Positions 54,414-63,226 of a DNA stretch of 64,000 nucleotides are shown one piece after another. The notes under the pieces were generated by a model. That model searched no databases, was not told the origin of the DNA, and worked only from the letters and a program-made list of their open reading frames with translations. The stretch comes from JAKOWB01 sp038363005 (lineage in GTDB: Bacteria; Pseudomonadota; Alphaproteobacteria; Kiloniellales; JACOMY01): contig JBBQBI010000003.1 of NCBI GenBank assembly GCA_038363005.1, forward strand, positions 186,001-250,000, in the 5' to 3' direction. The position numbers and the translations under genes were made by a program. Position 1 is the stretch's first letter. The number at the start of each line of letters is the position of its first letter.

Positions 54414-55235
54414 CTAGAAGCGGCGTTCGAGCAGGGCGCCCACGGCGGGATGGTCCGAGGCGCCCTGGTCGCAGCGCCAGGCGCGCGCCAGGGAAAAGCC
54501 CTGGGCGACGATCCAGTCGACGCCGCCGGGCGTGCCGCCGGGTTCCTCGCCGCTGGTCACCGTCAGCGATGGATCGGCCCGCCAGGCAGCAATCACCGGA
54601 TGCGCCGGGCCGGCATTGAGGTCGCCGACCAGGATCTTCGGCGCCGGCAGCTGGGCGAAGCGCGCCGCCAATTCGTCGAGCTGCAGGTCGCGGTCGGGGC
54701 CGGCGTCGAGATGCGTCACCACCACCCTGACCGCCACCCCCTGCCAGTCGAGCGTAGCCTCCAACCGGCTGCGATAGCTCTTCGACTCGGAATGCGGCAG
54801 CGGCACGCGATGCCAGTCCTTGGCGGGTAGCGCACTCAGCAGGCCGTTGCCGAAATGCTCCTGCCACCAGCGCCGCTCGCTCGGCACGAAGAGCCAGGCC
54901 AGGCTCATCTCCTCGCCCAGCTGCTCCGCCTGGTCCGGCTCGCCGCTCAGCCAGTCGGCGCCGGCGACCTCGTTCAGGCCGGCCAGCTCGGCGCCGCGCA
55001 GGCAGCCGGCGGTCTGGGTGAGATCGGCCGCGCCTTCGGCCGGCGCGCCGTGGTGGATGTTGTATTGCAGCACCGTGAGCTGCCCGTCGTCGGTGGCGAG
55101 GCCACGCGGCAGGCCGGCCAGGCTGTTGCCGCTCTCGCCCTCCAGCGGGCGCCGCTGGCTACCGTCCCACCAGGCCGCGCCGCCCAGCGCCACGACGACG
55201 CAGAGCAGGCCAAGCCTGGTGCGGGTCAGGCGCAA
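54414..55235 (-). CDS. Membrane-anchored endonuclease/exonuclease/phosphatase family protein
   Basis: A 273-residue protein with an N-terminal membrane anchor (LGLLCVVVALGGAAWW) and a DNase I-like EEP domain: LQYNIHHG, GLNEVAG, VTHLDAGPDRD, VGDLNAGPAHP, VDWI and the final SDHPAV. In this family many members act on phosphodiesters of lipids or nucleic acids at the membrane. The TTG start lies four bases after the stop of the preceding glycosyltransferase gene. The substrate is unknown; the envelope setting hints at a lipid-linked phosphodiester. Confidence 0.82.
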   Translation of the reverse strand: MRLTRTRLGLLCVVVALGGAAWWDGSQRRPLEGESGNSLAGLPRGLATDDGQLTVLQYNIHHGAPAEGAADLTQTAGCLRGAELAGLNEVAGADWLSGEPDQAEQLGEEMSLAWLFVPSERRWWQEHFGNGLLSALPAKDWHRVPLPHSESKSYRSRLEATLDWQGVAVRVVVTHLDAGPDRDLQLDELAARFAQLPAPKILVGDLNAGPAHPVIAAWRADPSLTVTSGEEPGGTPGGVDWIVAQGFSLARAWRCDQGASDHPAVGALLERRF

Positions 55236-55239
55236 GGCC

Positions 55240-56826
55240 TCAGCCGCAGCCCGGTGTTGGGGCCGGCGCCAGGTAGAAGCGCATCTGGATGGTGCGGTTC
55301 GGCATCGAGATGCGCGCCGTATGGCGCACCTCGACCACGCGCAGCGGGATCTCCTCCATCGGCGGCAGCACGATGCCGTGCTCGGCGACGAAGGCGAGGA
55401 AGCGCTTGCGGTCGCCGTCGCGCATGTCGTCGTGCCACAGCACCAGGCAGGAGCCGGTACCGCTGTCGGCCGGTGGCACCACCTCGGGGAAGCGCGAGGT
55501 GATCACCCGTGCTTCAGGGAAGTTCACCCGCACGTTGCCGGCCACGTAGTTGTCGCCGGCGATCACCGTGCCCTTGCCGTCGTAACCCTCCTGGCGCAGC
55601 AGCAGGGCGACATCGGGATAGGGGGCCTGCATGCGGCAGACCTTGCAGAAGGCCGGTCCGGCCTCGATGTGCTGGAAGCGCGCCTGGATCACCACGACGA
55701 TCAGGATGGCGAAGATCAGCCAGGTCCAGCGCATCGGCCGGCGCTGCACGCCGAAGCGCTCCAGCCGCCAGAAGAACAGCAGCACCAGCGGCAGCACGGC
55801 CGGATAGATGCGGAAGGCGTTGATCGAAGGGATCGGGCCGGCGAAGACCAGCACGAAGAAGGCCAGCACCATCAGCGCGAAATAGCTCCACAGCAGGCGC
55901 CCGGCCCAGCCGTGCTGCGCCGCCGGCAGCGGCCGCAGCACGTAGTAGAAGATGGTCGGGAAGATCACCCAGAAGGGGAAGGCGGCGAGCACCAGCGACT
56001 CCACCATCTTCCACAGCCGCAGCCAGGCCGCCGGCATGTTGGCGTCGGTGCGGCCCTCGCGCATCACCTGCAGGGCGCGCGCCCAGAAGTTCGGCCCCTG
56101 GTCGAGGATCCAGAGCCCCCAGGGCAGCACCACCAGCGCGGCCAGCACCAGGGCCAGCGGGAAGCCCCAGTGTAGCAGCGCGCGGCGCCCCTCGGCGACG
56201 AAGGGCAGGGCCAGCAGCAAGGCCAGCGCGCCGACACCGAAATAGCCCGACGACAGCAGCCCGGCGCCCAGCGCCAGGCCAAGCGCGACATAGCGTTGCA
56301 GGCGGCGATCTTGCAGCAGCGCCAGCACCGCCCAGACCATCGCCATCATGCAGGCCGCCGACAGCACGCCATAGGCATCGGCCTCGTGCAGGCGCCAGCC
56401 GATGGCATAGAGCGTCATCGGCGCGAGGCCGGCGGCGACCTGCAGCCGTGGGTCGGCGATCACCTTGCGGGCGCCCAGGTAGGTGAAGAGATGGATCAGG
56501 AAGACGATGCTGTACTTCACCACGCCGACCGCCAGCACGGACGGGCCCAACAGCTGCGTTGTCGCCCACATCAGCCAGGTGTAGAGCGGCGGGGTCTCGA
56601 AGCTGTAGCCGGCCGCCAGGTACTGCGAGAAGAACACCTGGTCGACGTCGTCGGTGCCCACCACTGGCGTCAGCACGGGGCGCAGGACGATGTGGATCAC
56701 CTGCAGCAGCGCCATCAGCGTGATGAAGCCAACCGGGCGAAGCGGCCAGGGTGTTCGGGGCGCAGTCTCTTGGCCGTATCCGGAATAGGTCGTCGCGGTC
56801 AAAGCGCACCCCGTTGGCTGAAACAA
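55240..56826 (-). CDS. GT39/ArnT-like membrane glycosyltransferase (copy 1)
   Basis: A 528-residue integral membrane protein with about ten to twelve membrane segments and a C-terminal soluble domain of some 120 residues. The region PVVGTDDVDQVFFSQYL followed by FETPPLYTWLMWA is the GT-C periplasmic loop, with the acidic pair expected at the active site. ArnT and PMT-type enzymes transfer sugars from polyprenyl phosphates to lipid A or proteins. The start is a TTG; no ATG is suitable. It is coupled to the EEP gene downstream. Confidence 0.82.
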   Translation of the reverse strand: MFQPTGCALTATTYSGYGQETAPRTPWPLRPVGFITLMALLQVIHIVLRPVLTPVVGTDDVDQVFFSQYLAAGYSFETPPLYTWLMWATTQLLGPSVLAVGVVKYSIVFLIHLFTYLGARKVIADPRLQVAAGLAPMTLYAIGWRLHEADAYGVLSAACMMAMVWAVLALLQDRRLQRYVALGLALGAGLLSSGYFGVGALALLLALPFVAEGRRALLHWGFPLALVLAALVVLPWGLWILDQGPNFWARALQVMREGRTDANMPAAWLRLWKMVESLVLAAFPFWVIFPTIFYYVLRPLPAAQHGWAGRLLWSYFALMVLAFFVLVFAGPIPSINAFRIYPAVLPLVLLFFWRLERFGVQRRPMRWTWLIFAILIVVVIQARFQHIEAGPAFCKVCRMQAPYPDVALLLRQEGYDGKGTVIAGDNYVAGNVRVNFPEARVITSRFPEVVPPADSGTGSCLVLWHDDMRDGDRKRFLAFVAEHGIVLPPMEEIPLRVVEVRHTARISMPNRTIQMRFYLAPAPTPGCG

Positions 56827-57023
56827 GCCGCCTCAATAGCCTTCGCGCTTTTGCCGGGTCAAGGCATGGTGGTTCGCCGGCCCGGTGTTGGCGCCGGCGC
56901 GCTGGCCCAAGAAAGGGCTTGCCTTTTGTGCGCGGGGCGGCACTTTCCGCCCCCGGAAGGCGGGTCGCCGAACCCAACCGTGACCGCGGCGGGCCGGCGG
57001 GCGCAACACCAGGGAGTTCCGGT

Positions 57024-57491
57024 ATGTCGGCAGACCAGGATCAGCGATTCGGCAGTCCGCTCGCCATCTGGGCGGCGCGGGCCGGACTGATCTTCTGCGC
57101 CGGTGCGGCGCTTTGGCGCGCCGCGCTCTATGTCTTCTCGACGGCGGGTGGCGTCGCGCTCGAGGTACCCGAGGCCTCGCTGACCTTCATGCCGATTCCC
57201 GACGCCATTTTCACCATCGTCTTCCTGGTGCTGGCGGTGACGGTGGGTCGACCGATCAAAGAGTGGTTCCTGGAGACCGGGATCATCGCCGGGTTGCTGC
57301 ACGCTGCCACCCTGATCAGCTATGCCATCATCTTTCGCGGCTGGACCGATGCCGAGGCGCTGGGGTTCGACCGCCTCTCGACCTACCTGCACGTCGTGCT
57401 GCCAGTCATCATCTGCCTCAGCTTCGCCGCTCGGCTGTGCCAGATCGCCTGGCGCCGCTGGCGTGCCGTCCGCCGCGCACGCACTGCCTGA
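57024..57491 (+). CDS. Small membrane protein of unknown function
   Basis: A 155-residue protein with four hydrophobic segments (AGLIFCAGAALWRAALYVF, DAIFTIVFLVLAVTV, GIIAGLLHAATLISYAIIF, VVLPVIICLSFAA) and a basic tail. I do not recognise a family. AGGGAG lies seven bases before the ATG, and the frame upstream has a different character (non-membrane), so this ATG is chosen. The 197 bases before it, shared with the divergent GT39-like gene, should hold both promoters. Confidence 0.7.
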   Translation: MSADQDQRFGSPLAIWAARAGLIFCAGAALWRAALYVFSTAGGVALEVPEASLTFMPIPDAIFTIVFLVLAVTVGRPIKEWFLETGIIAGLLHAATLISYAIIFRGWTDAEALGFDRLSTYLHVVLPVIICLSFAARLCQIAWRRWRAVRRARTA

Positions 57492-57597
57492 TCGCCAGCC
57501 GGCAGGCTGCCAGTGGCCGCCTAAGGTTTCCCCGCGCGGCAAAAGACTCTAGGCTGACGGGTCACCCCCAAGCGGTGGGTTGGGGAAGGGGCCCTAG

Positions 57598-58749
57598 GTG
57601 TCGATTCTCGATCGCTCGATCCTGCGTCAGCTGACGCTGCTTGCCGTGGCAAGCGGCTTGTCGCTGGTCCTGATCATGAGCTTCATCAAGGCGACCGGTC
57701 TGATCCTGCTGTTCGCCTCATCCGGCGGATCCTGGCGGCTGCTGGGCGAGCTGCTGCTCTTCAGCCTGCCGGACATGGCGGCGCTGCTGCTGCCGCTGCT
57801 GGCCTTTGGCACGGTCTTCTGGGTTTACGCCCGCATGTCCGATGACCGCGAGCTGGCGGTGCTGGGGGCGGTCGGCCTCAGCCCGCTGCGCCTGGCGCGA
57901 CCGGTGCTGATCTTCACTGGCGTGCTGACCCTGCTGGCTTGGGGCATGACCTTGTGGCTGGTGCCGCTGTCCTATGGCGGCTTCAAGGACCGCGAGCATG
58001 CCATCCGCGCCGGCTTGGCCTCGGCGATCCTGGAGCCGGCCCGGTTCAATCCGATCGGCAGCAACCTGGCGGTCTACTACGCCAGCGGCTCGCCCGAAGG
58101 CATCCTGCAGGGCGTCATCATCTACGACGCGCGCAATCCGCGGATGAAGCAGACCATCGTCGCCGAGCGCGCCCGCATGGTGCGGGCGGAGGACGAGCTG
58201 ACCTTCATCCTCGAGGCCGGCTCGCTGCAGCGCCTGCAGCGCGGCTCAAGGCAGCCGGAGATCGTGCTGTTCGGCCAGTTCACCCTGGCGGCGGACGCCA
58301 CCAGCCTGGGCTATTCCAGCCGCAACGGCCGTGGCATCAACGAACGCGGCATCGACGAGCTGCTGTTCGCCGAACCGACCAACGACCGCGAGCGCGAAGA
58401 GCTGCCGCGCTTCCGCGCGCACGGCCATCACCAATTGGCAACGCCGCTGAGCTGCATCGCCCTGGCCGGCGCGGCGCTGGCCATGGTGCTGCTGGGCGCC
58501 CCCGGCCGACGCGGCGCGCCCTGGTGGCGTTGGCCGGCGGCGCTGGCGGTTGGCGCCGGCAGCCAGTGGATCGTGCTGGCGGCGACCTCGCTGGCCGAGG
58601 GCGACAATGCCCTGCTGCCGCTGATCTGGGTCGCCGTGCTGTTGCCCGGGGCCATCAGCTGGTGGCTGCTGGCGCGGGGCCGTGTCAGGCGGCTACCGCC
58701 GGGCCGCCGACGCGCCAAGCCGATGGCGGCGCAGCGCGCCAGCGCCTAG
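57598..58749 (+). CDS. lptF: LPS export permease LptF
   Basis: A 383-residue LptF/LptG (YjgP/YjgQ) permease with three membrane segments at each end around a periplasmic jellyroll domain. It starts SILDRSILRQLTLLAVASG and has PDMAALLLPLLAFGTVFWVYARMSDDRELAVLGAVGLSP, then the periplasmic domain with MKQTIVAERARM. With LptB and a partner it extracts LPS from the inner membrane. The start is GTG. The usual lptG partner is not next to it. The 3' end overlaps the convergent GT2 gene by 57 bases. Confidence 0.9.
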   Translation: MSILDRSILRQLTLLAVASGLSLVLIMSFIKATGLILLFASSGGSWRLLGELLLFSLPDMAALLLPLLAFGTVFWVYARMSDDRELAVLGAVGLSPLRLARPVLIFTGVLTLLAWGMTLWLVPLSYGGFKDREHAIRAGLASAILEPARFNPIGSNLAVYYASGSPEGILQGVIIYDARNPRMKQTIVAERARMVRAEDELTFILEAGSLQRLQRGSRQPEIVLFGQFTLAADATSLGYSSRNGRGINERGIDELLFAEPTNDREREELPRFRAHGHHQLATPLSCIALAGAALAMVLLGAPGRRGAPWWRWPAALAVGAGSQWIVLAATSLAEGDNALLPLIWVAVLLPGAISWWLLARGRVRRLPPGRRRAKPMAAQRASA

Positions 58750-59439
58750 CTGGCGCAGCGCGGCCAGCAGTACCTTCACGCCCAGCTTGCTCTGCCCAGC
58801 GTGGCGCGGCCGCATGACATAGGGCACCTCGGCCAGGCGCGGGCGGCCGAGCGCCAGAATCAGGTCGAGCAGGATCTTGAAGCCGGCGCCGCCCAGCAGT
58901 GGCTGGGCCCGCTGGAAATCCTCGCGGCGCAGCGCGAAGTAGCCGCTCATCGGATCGGCCAGCCGCACGCCCAGTGACAGGCGGGTCGCCAGCGTGGCGC
59001 CGCGGCTCAGCAGCCAGCGATGCGGCGTCAACCCAACGCCTGTGCCGCCACCCTTGACGTAGCGGCTGCCCACAGCGATCTCGGCGCCGGCGTCGAGCGC
59101 CGCCAGCAGGCGCGGTAGGATCATCAGGTCGTGCTGCAGGTCGGCGTCGCAGACCGCCAGCACTCGGGCCCGGCTGGTTTCCATCGCGGCGATGCAGGCG
59201 GCTGACAGGCTGGCACTGCGCGGCAGCGGCAGCAGGCGCACCGGCTGGCCGGCTGCCGCCAGCGCCGCCACGGCGGCCGGCGTGCCGTCATCCGACGCGC
59301 TGTCGGCGAACAGGATCTCCCAGCGTCGTCCGGCCAGCGCCGCCGCGACCTCCGCGGTCAGCGGCGCGATGTTGCCCACCTCGTTCAAGGTGGGAACGAT
59401 CAGCGAGATGTCGGGCGGGGCAGACTCGGTGGCGGCCAT
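58693..59439 (-). CDS. Glycosyltransferase family 2 (polyprenyl-phosphate mannosyltransferase-like)
   Basis: A 248-residue GT2 enzyme resembling dolichol-phosphate mannosyltransferase. It begins ISLIVPTLNEVGNIAPLT; ADSASDDGT and the DxD motif in CDADLQHD are present; and DPMSGYFALRREDF is typical. Such enzymes load a sugar onto polyprenyl phosphate for GT39-type transferases, and two of those lie nearby at 55240 and 59565. It is divergent from the second of them, so a common path is likely. Confidence 0.9.
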   Translation of the reverse strand: MAATESAPPDISLIVPTLNEVGNIAPLTAEVAAALAGRRWEILFADSASDDGTPAAVAALAAAGQPVRLLPLPRSASLSAACIAAMETSRARVLAVCDADLQHDLMILPRLLAALDAGAEIAVGSRYVKGGGTGVGLTPHRWLLSRGATLATRLSLGVRLADPMSGYFALRREDFQRAQPLLGGAGFKILLDLILALGRPRLAEVPYVMRPRHAGQSKLGVKVLLAALRQLGAGALRRHRLGASAARR

Positions 59440-59564
59440 GCGCGCGGCACTCTAGGGAAGCGACCGGTGGCGGACAACCGGAGCCTGCGGTCAGGTGCCC
59501 GCCACGGTCCCTGCGTCGCAGAAGCCGGATTGCGTGCCACGCGGCGCCTTGGCATAAGCCCGGC

Positions 59565-61103
59565 ATGCCGAATGACGTTTCAGCGACCGGCGAAGCCGCC
59601 ACCTGGCGTCGCGCCTTGTTGTGGCTGCTTCTCGCCGGGGCGCTGGCGCGGTTGCTGCTCGGCTGGCTGCTGCCCTGGACCTATGGCGAGTCCTACTATC
59701 TGGCGTCATCGCGGCAGCTGGCGCTGTCCTGGTATGACCAGCCGCCGCTCAGCCTGTGGCTGATCGCCGCGACGCGCTGGTTGCTGGGCGAAACGCCGCT
59801 GCTGCTGCGCCTGCCGGCGATCCTGCTGTTCGCGCTCACCACCTGGCTGCTGGCGCGCTGGAGCAGCGCTGCCTTCGGCCCGCGCGCTGGTTTCCTGGCG
59901 GCCCTGCTGCTGAATCTCTCGGCGGTTTTCGGTTTCAGCGCCGGCCTGCTGGTGCAGCCCGACGGGCTGTTCTTCCTGCTCTGGCTGCTGTCGGCCTGGG
60001 CCCTGTGGCAAGCCTTCGCGGCGGCGCCGACGGAGGCCTGGCGGCGCTGGCTGCTGGCCGGCCTGCTGCTTGGCCTTTGCCTGCTCTGCAAGTACCCGGC
60101 GGTGCTGCTGGCGGCCGGCGCGCTGATCTATCTGCTCAGCCAGCCGAGCGCGCGGCGCTGGCTGCGCCATCCGGCGCCCTATGCCGCGGCGCTGCTGGCG
60201 GTGGCGCTGCAGGCGCCACCGCTGCTGTGGAACGCGCAGCACGACTGGATCTCCTTCGCCTTCCAGGGCGGCCGGGCAGAGCAGCAGGGCGCGCTCGACT
60301 GGCTGCGCTTCCTCGGCGCCATCGCCGGCCAGGCCGCCTGGGTGCTGCCGTGGATCTGGCTGCCGCTGGTCTGGGCCTTCGCGCTGGCCCTGAAGGGTGG
60401 GCGTCGCCAGCCCCTCGACTGGTATCTCGCCTGCCTGGCGCTGCCGACCCTGCTGCTCTTCACCCTGGTGGCGCTGTGGTCGCCGATCGGCCGCCACTTC
60501 CACTGGCAGGCGCCGGGCTACCTGCTGCTGCTGCCACTAGCGGGGCGGCTGCTCGACCGTGCGCTGGCGCGCCGGCCGCGCTGGGGTCGTGGCTGGCTCT
60601 ATGGCAGCCTGGGGGCCAGCCTGCTGGCCTTCCTGCTGGTCGGCGGGCACCTGGTCAGCGGCTGGTTCACCCCGCTGCTGCCGCCGAACTGGGCGCGGGA
60701 GGACGACACGCGTGAGGCCATCGACTGGACCCCGCTGGCCGAGGTGCTGGCGGCCGAGGGCCTGCTTGGACAGCCGAACCTCATCCTGGTCACCAGCCGT
60801 TGGCACCAGAGCGGCAAGCTGGACGCCGCGGTCGAGGGTAAATTGCCGGTGCTCTGCCTGTGCCAGGACCCGCGCAACCTGGCCTTTGGCCGCGACCAGG
60901 GACTCTACCGTGGCGCCGACGCCATCATCGTCGGCAGCGCGGAGTTCCTGCGCGATCCGGTCTGGCTCTATGGCCGCTACTTCGCGTCGATCGAGCCCTG
61001 GCGCGAGGTGGTGCTGGGCCGTGGTGGCCGGGCGGAGATCCGCATGCAGCTGTGGCGCGCCCGCGGCTTCACCGGGACTTATCCCATGCCCTACGGGCCA
61101 TAA
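59565..61103 (+). CDS. GT39/ArnT-like membrane glycosyltransferase (copy 2)
   Basis: A 512-residue multi-spanning protein of the PMT/ArnT superfamily. The periplasmic loop TYGESYYLASSRQLALSWYDQPPLSLWL carries the acidic residue near the N-terminus, and VQPDGLFFLLWLLSAW is the second hallmark loop. A C-terminal domain of about 130 residues follows. It probably transfers a sugar from the product of the adjacent GT2 enzyme to lipid A, core or protein. The GT2 gene is divergent; the next gene is the aminotransferase. Confidence 0.87.
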   Translation: MPNDVSATGEAATWRRALLWLLLAGALARLLLGWLLPWTYGESYYLASSRQLALSWYDQPPLSLWLIAATRWLLGETPLLLRLPAILLFALTTWLLARWSSAAFGPRAGFLAALLLNLSAVFGFSAGLLVQPDGLFFLLWLLSAWALWQAFAAAPTEAWRRWLLAGLLLGLCLLCKYPAVLLAAGALIYLLSQPSARRWLRHPAPYAAALLAVALQAPPLLWNAQHDWISFAFQGGRAEQQGALDWLRFLGAIAGQAAWVLPWIWLPLVWAFALALKGGRRQPLDWYLACLALPTLLLFTLVALWSPIGRHFHWQAPGYLLLLPLAGRLLDRALARRPRWGRGWLYGSLGASLLAFLLVGGHLVSGWFTPLLPPNWAREDDTREAIDWTPLAEVLAAEGLLGQPNLILVTSRWHQSGKLDAAVEGKLPVLCLCQDPRNLAFGRDQGLYRGADAIIVGSAEFLRDPVWLYGRYFASIEPWREVVLGRGGRAEIRMQLWRARGFTGTYPMPYGP

Positions 61104-61156
61104 TCTTGCCAAGACCGGGCCAAGGCGCTAACGCTAGCGACGCTTCGGGGGAATGA

Positions 61157-62290
61157 TTGAACATTCAGAACACCTTGCCGCCGGTTCCCGTGATCGACCT
61201 GCAGGCGCAGCGCGCGCGGCTGGAACCGGGAATCAGCGAGGCCATCCTGCGGGTGCTGGCGCACGGTCGCTTCGTGCTGGGGCCCGAGGTCGAGGCGCTG
61301 GAACAGCAACTGGGCGACTGGAGCGGCGCGCACTGCATCACCTGCGGCAACGGCACCGACGCGCTTGAGCTGGCGCTCTGGGCGCTGGATGTCGGCATCG
61401 GCGACGCGGTGATCATGCCGGCCTTCACCTTCGCCGCCACCGCGGAAGCCGCGGTGAAGCGTGGCGCCACGCCGATCTTCGCCGATGTCGAGGCAGAGGG
61501 CTTCAACCTCAGCCCGGCCAGCGTCGAGGCGGCGCTGGCCTTCGCCAAGCGCAGCAGCCTGAAGCCCAAGGCGGTGATCGCCGTCGACCTCTTCGGCCTG
61601 CCCTGCGACTACGCCGCGCTGGCGCCTATCGCCGGGGCCTATGGCGCCACGGTGATTGCCGATGCGGCGCAGTCCTTCGGCGCGACGCAGGACAACCAGC
61701 CGGTCGGCCGCCTGGCGCCGCTCAGCGCCACCAGCTTCTATCCCTCCAAGCCGCTCGGCTGCTACGGCGACGGCGGCGCGGTCTTCGCCACCGATGCGGC
61801 GCTTGCCGCGCGGCTGCGCCTGCTGGCGCGCCATGGCCAGGGACCCGGCCGCTACAATCACGTCACCCTGGGCATGAATTCGCGGCTGGATTCCATGCAG
61901 GCGGCGGTGCTGCTGGCCAAGCTGACGGTGCTGGCGGCCGAGCTCCCGGCGCGCGACGCCCGTGCCCGGCGCTATGACGAGGCCTTCCGTGGCCTGCTGC
62001 CGCTGCCGCCGCGTCCAGCCAACGCCACCTCGGCCTGGGCCTGCTACACCATCCGCCATCCGGAGCGCGACCGCCTGGCCAGCCGCCTGGCGGCGGCCGG
62101 CATCCAGACGGCGGTGCACTATCCCCGGCCGCTGAACCAGCAGCCGGCCTTCGCCGGCCGGCCGGTGGTGCCGGGCGGCGTGCCGGTTTCCGAGCGACTG
62201 GCCGCCGAGGTACTGAGCCTGCCGATCTGCGCCTACCTCGGCGAGGCAGCGCAGGAGCGTGTCATCGCCCAGGTGCTGGACGCGATCTAG
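61157..62290 (+). CDS. DegT/DnrJ/EryC1 family aminotransferase (GnnB-like)
   Basis: A 377-residue PLP-dependent sugar aminotransferase. The PLP lysine is Lys198 in TSFYPSKPLGCYGDGGA; other hallmarks are CGNGTDALELAL, PAFTFAATAEA, and IADAAQSFGA. The family makes amino sugars on nucleotide sugars. GnnB of Acidithiobacillus is a member that, with GnnA, forms UDP-GlcNAc3N for lipid A; a GnnA-like gene lies at 46804. The start is TTG after GGGGGAATGA. The stop shares CTAG with the convergent soeC-like gene. Confidence 0.88.
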   Translation: MNIQNTLPPVPVIDLQAQRARLEPGISEAILRVLAHGRFVLGPEVEALEQQLGDWSGAHCITCGNGTDALELALWALDVGIGDAVIMPAFTFAATAEAAVKRGATPIFADVEAEGFNLSPASVEAALAFAKRSSLKPKAVIAVDLFGLPCDYAALAPIAGAYGATVIADAAQSFGATQDNQPVGRLAPLSATSFYPSKPLGCYGDGGAVFATDAALAARLRLLARHGQGPGRYNHVTLGMNSRLDSMQAAVLLAKLTVLAAELPARDARARRYDEAFRGLLPLPPRPANATSAWACYTIRHPERDRLASRLAAAGIQTAVHYPRPLNQQPAFAGRPVVPGGVPVSERLAAEVLSLPICAYLGEAAQERVIAQVLDAI

Positions 62291-63225
62291 GCCTGCCGGC
62301 CGTAATACAGCACCACCGTGTGCGTGGCCTCGGCGAAGAACAGCCAGCGCTCCACCAGCGTGCCGAGCAAGGCGCCCAACGCCGCCAGCAGCGCCAGCGG
62401 CAGGTCCCACCAGCCGCTGTCGCTCGCCAACAACAGCACCAGCGCCAATAGCGGCAGCAGCAGCCCGGCGATGGCGGCCAGCTTGCGCAGCTTGCCGGCA
62501 TGCTTGCGTGCCACCTGGTAGCCCATCTCGCGCAGCAGGTAGTTCTCTTCGGTGTGTGGCGGCTCCAGCAGCCGCACCTTGCCCAGTCCGCCGAGGCCGG
62601 TCGCGCTTTCCGGCGTGGCGATGGCGCGGCCGCCGTCGATGTCGCGCCAGTAGCGCAGCTTGATCACCCAGGCGGCGGTGGTGGCCAGGGCGGCGACGAA
62701 GGCGCTTTCGTGCGCGCGCAGGCCCCAGGCGGTCTGCAGCGCCACCAGCAGGCAGCCGCCGGTGGCCAGCGCGTAGAGCAGATAGAGCAGTGGTACCAGC
62801 GGGTGGTGCCACTGGCGGATGGTCTTCAGCGAGGCATAGATCATCGCGGTGCAGTAAACCGTCGCCGCCGCCAGCAGGGCCAGCGGCACCGCGGCGGCCA
62901 GCCATATGCGCCCTTCCAGCACCCAGCCCCAGGCCAAGGCCAGCGCCGGCAAGAAGGTCACCAGCGCCAGCAGGCCCTCGCGCGACAGCCACGAGGAACG
63001 CCACTGGCTGACAGCGCGCCAGGCGCGCTCCGGATGGCCTAGGTGCAGGGTGGAGCAGAGCAGCCCGGCGGCGACCAGGCCGAGGGCGAGACCCAGGCCC
63101 AGCACGCCCAGCCAGGGATCGGCCGGCAGCAGCTCCAGCCCGGCGCCCAGCGCCAGCAGGAACAGCAGGCCATAGCCGGCGCCGGACAAGGTGGTGAAGG
63201 CGATGATCGACTTGGCGGGATGCAT
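62287..63225 (-). CDS. soeC: DmsC-like membrane anchor subunit (SoeC type)
   Basis: A 312-residue membrane protein with eight or nine hydrophobic segments and the DmsC-family phrase STLHLGHPERAWRAVSQWRSSWLSREG. It anchors the molybdopterin-enzyme complex and passes electrons to the quinone pool. It begins one base after the stop of the Fe-S subunit gene, on the same strand. DmsC, NrfD and SoeC are relatives; the SoeB-like sequence of its neighbour makes SoeC the best assignment. It is convergent to the aminotransferase gene. Confidence 0.82.
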   Translation of the reverse strand: MHPAKSIIAFTTLSGAGYGLLFLLALGAGLELLPADPWLGVLGLGLALGLVAAGLLCSTLHLGHPERAWRAVSQWRSSWLSREGLLALVTFLPALALAWGWVLEGRIWLAAAVPLALLAAATVYCTAMIYASLKTIRQWHHPLVPLLYLLYALATGGCLLVALQTAWGLRAHESAFVAALATTAAWVIKLRYWRDIDGGRAIATPESATGLGGLGKVRLLEPPHTEENYLLREMGYQVARKHAGKLRKLAAIAGLLLPLLALVLLLASDSGWWDLPLALLAALGALLGTLVERWLFFAEATHTVVLYYGRQA

Positions 63226-63226
63226 G

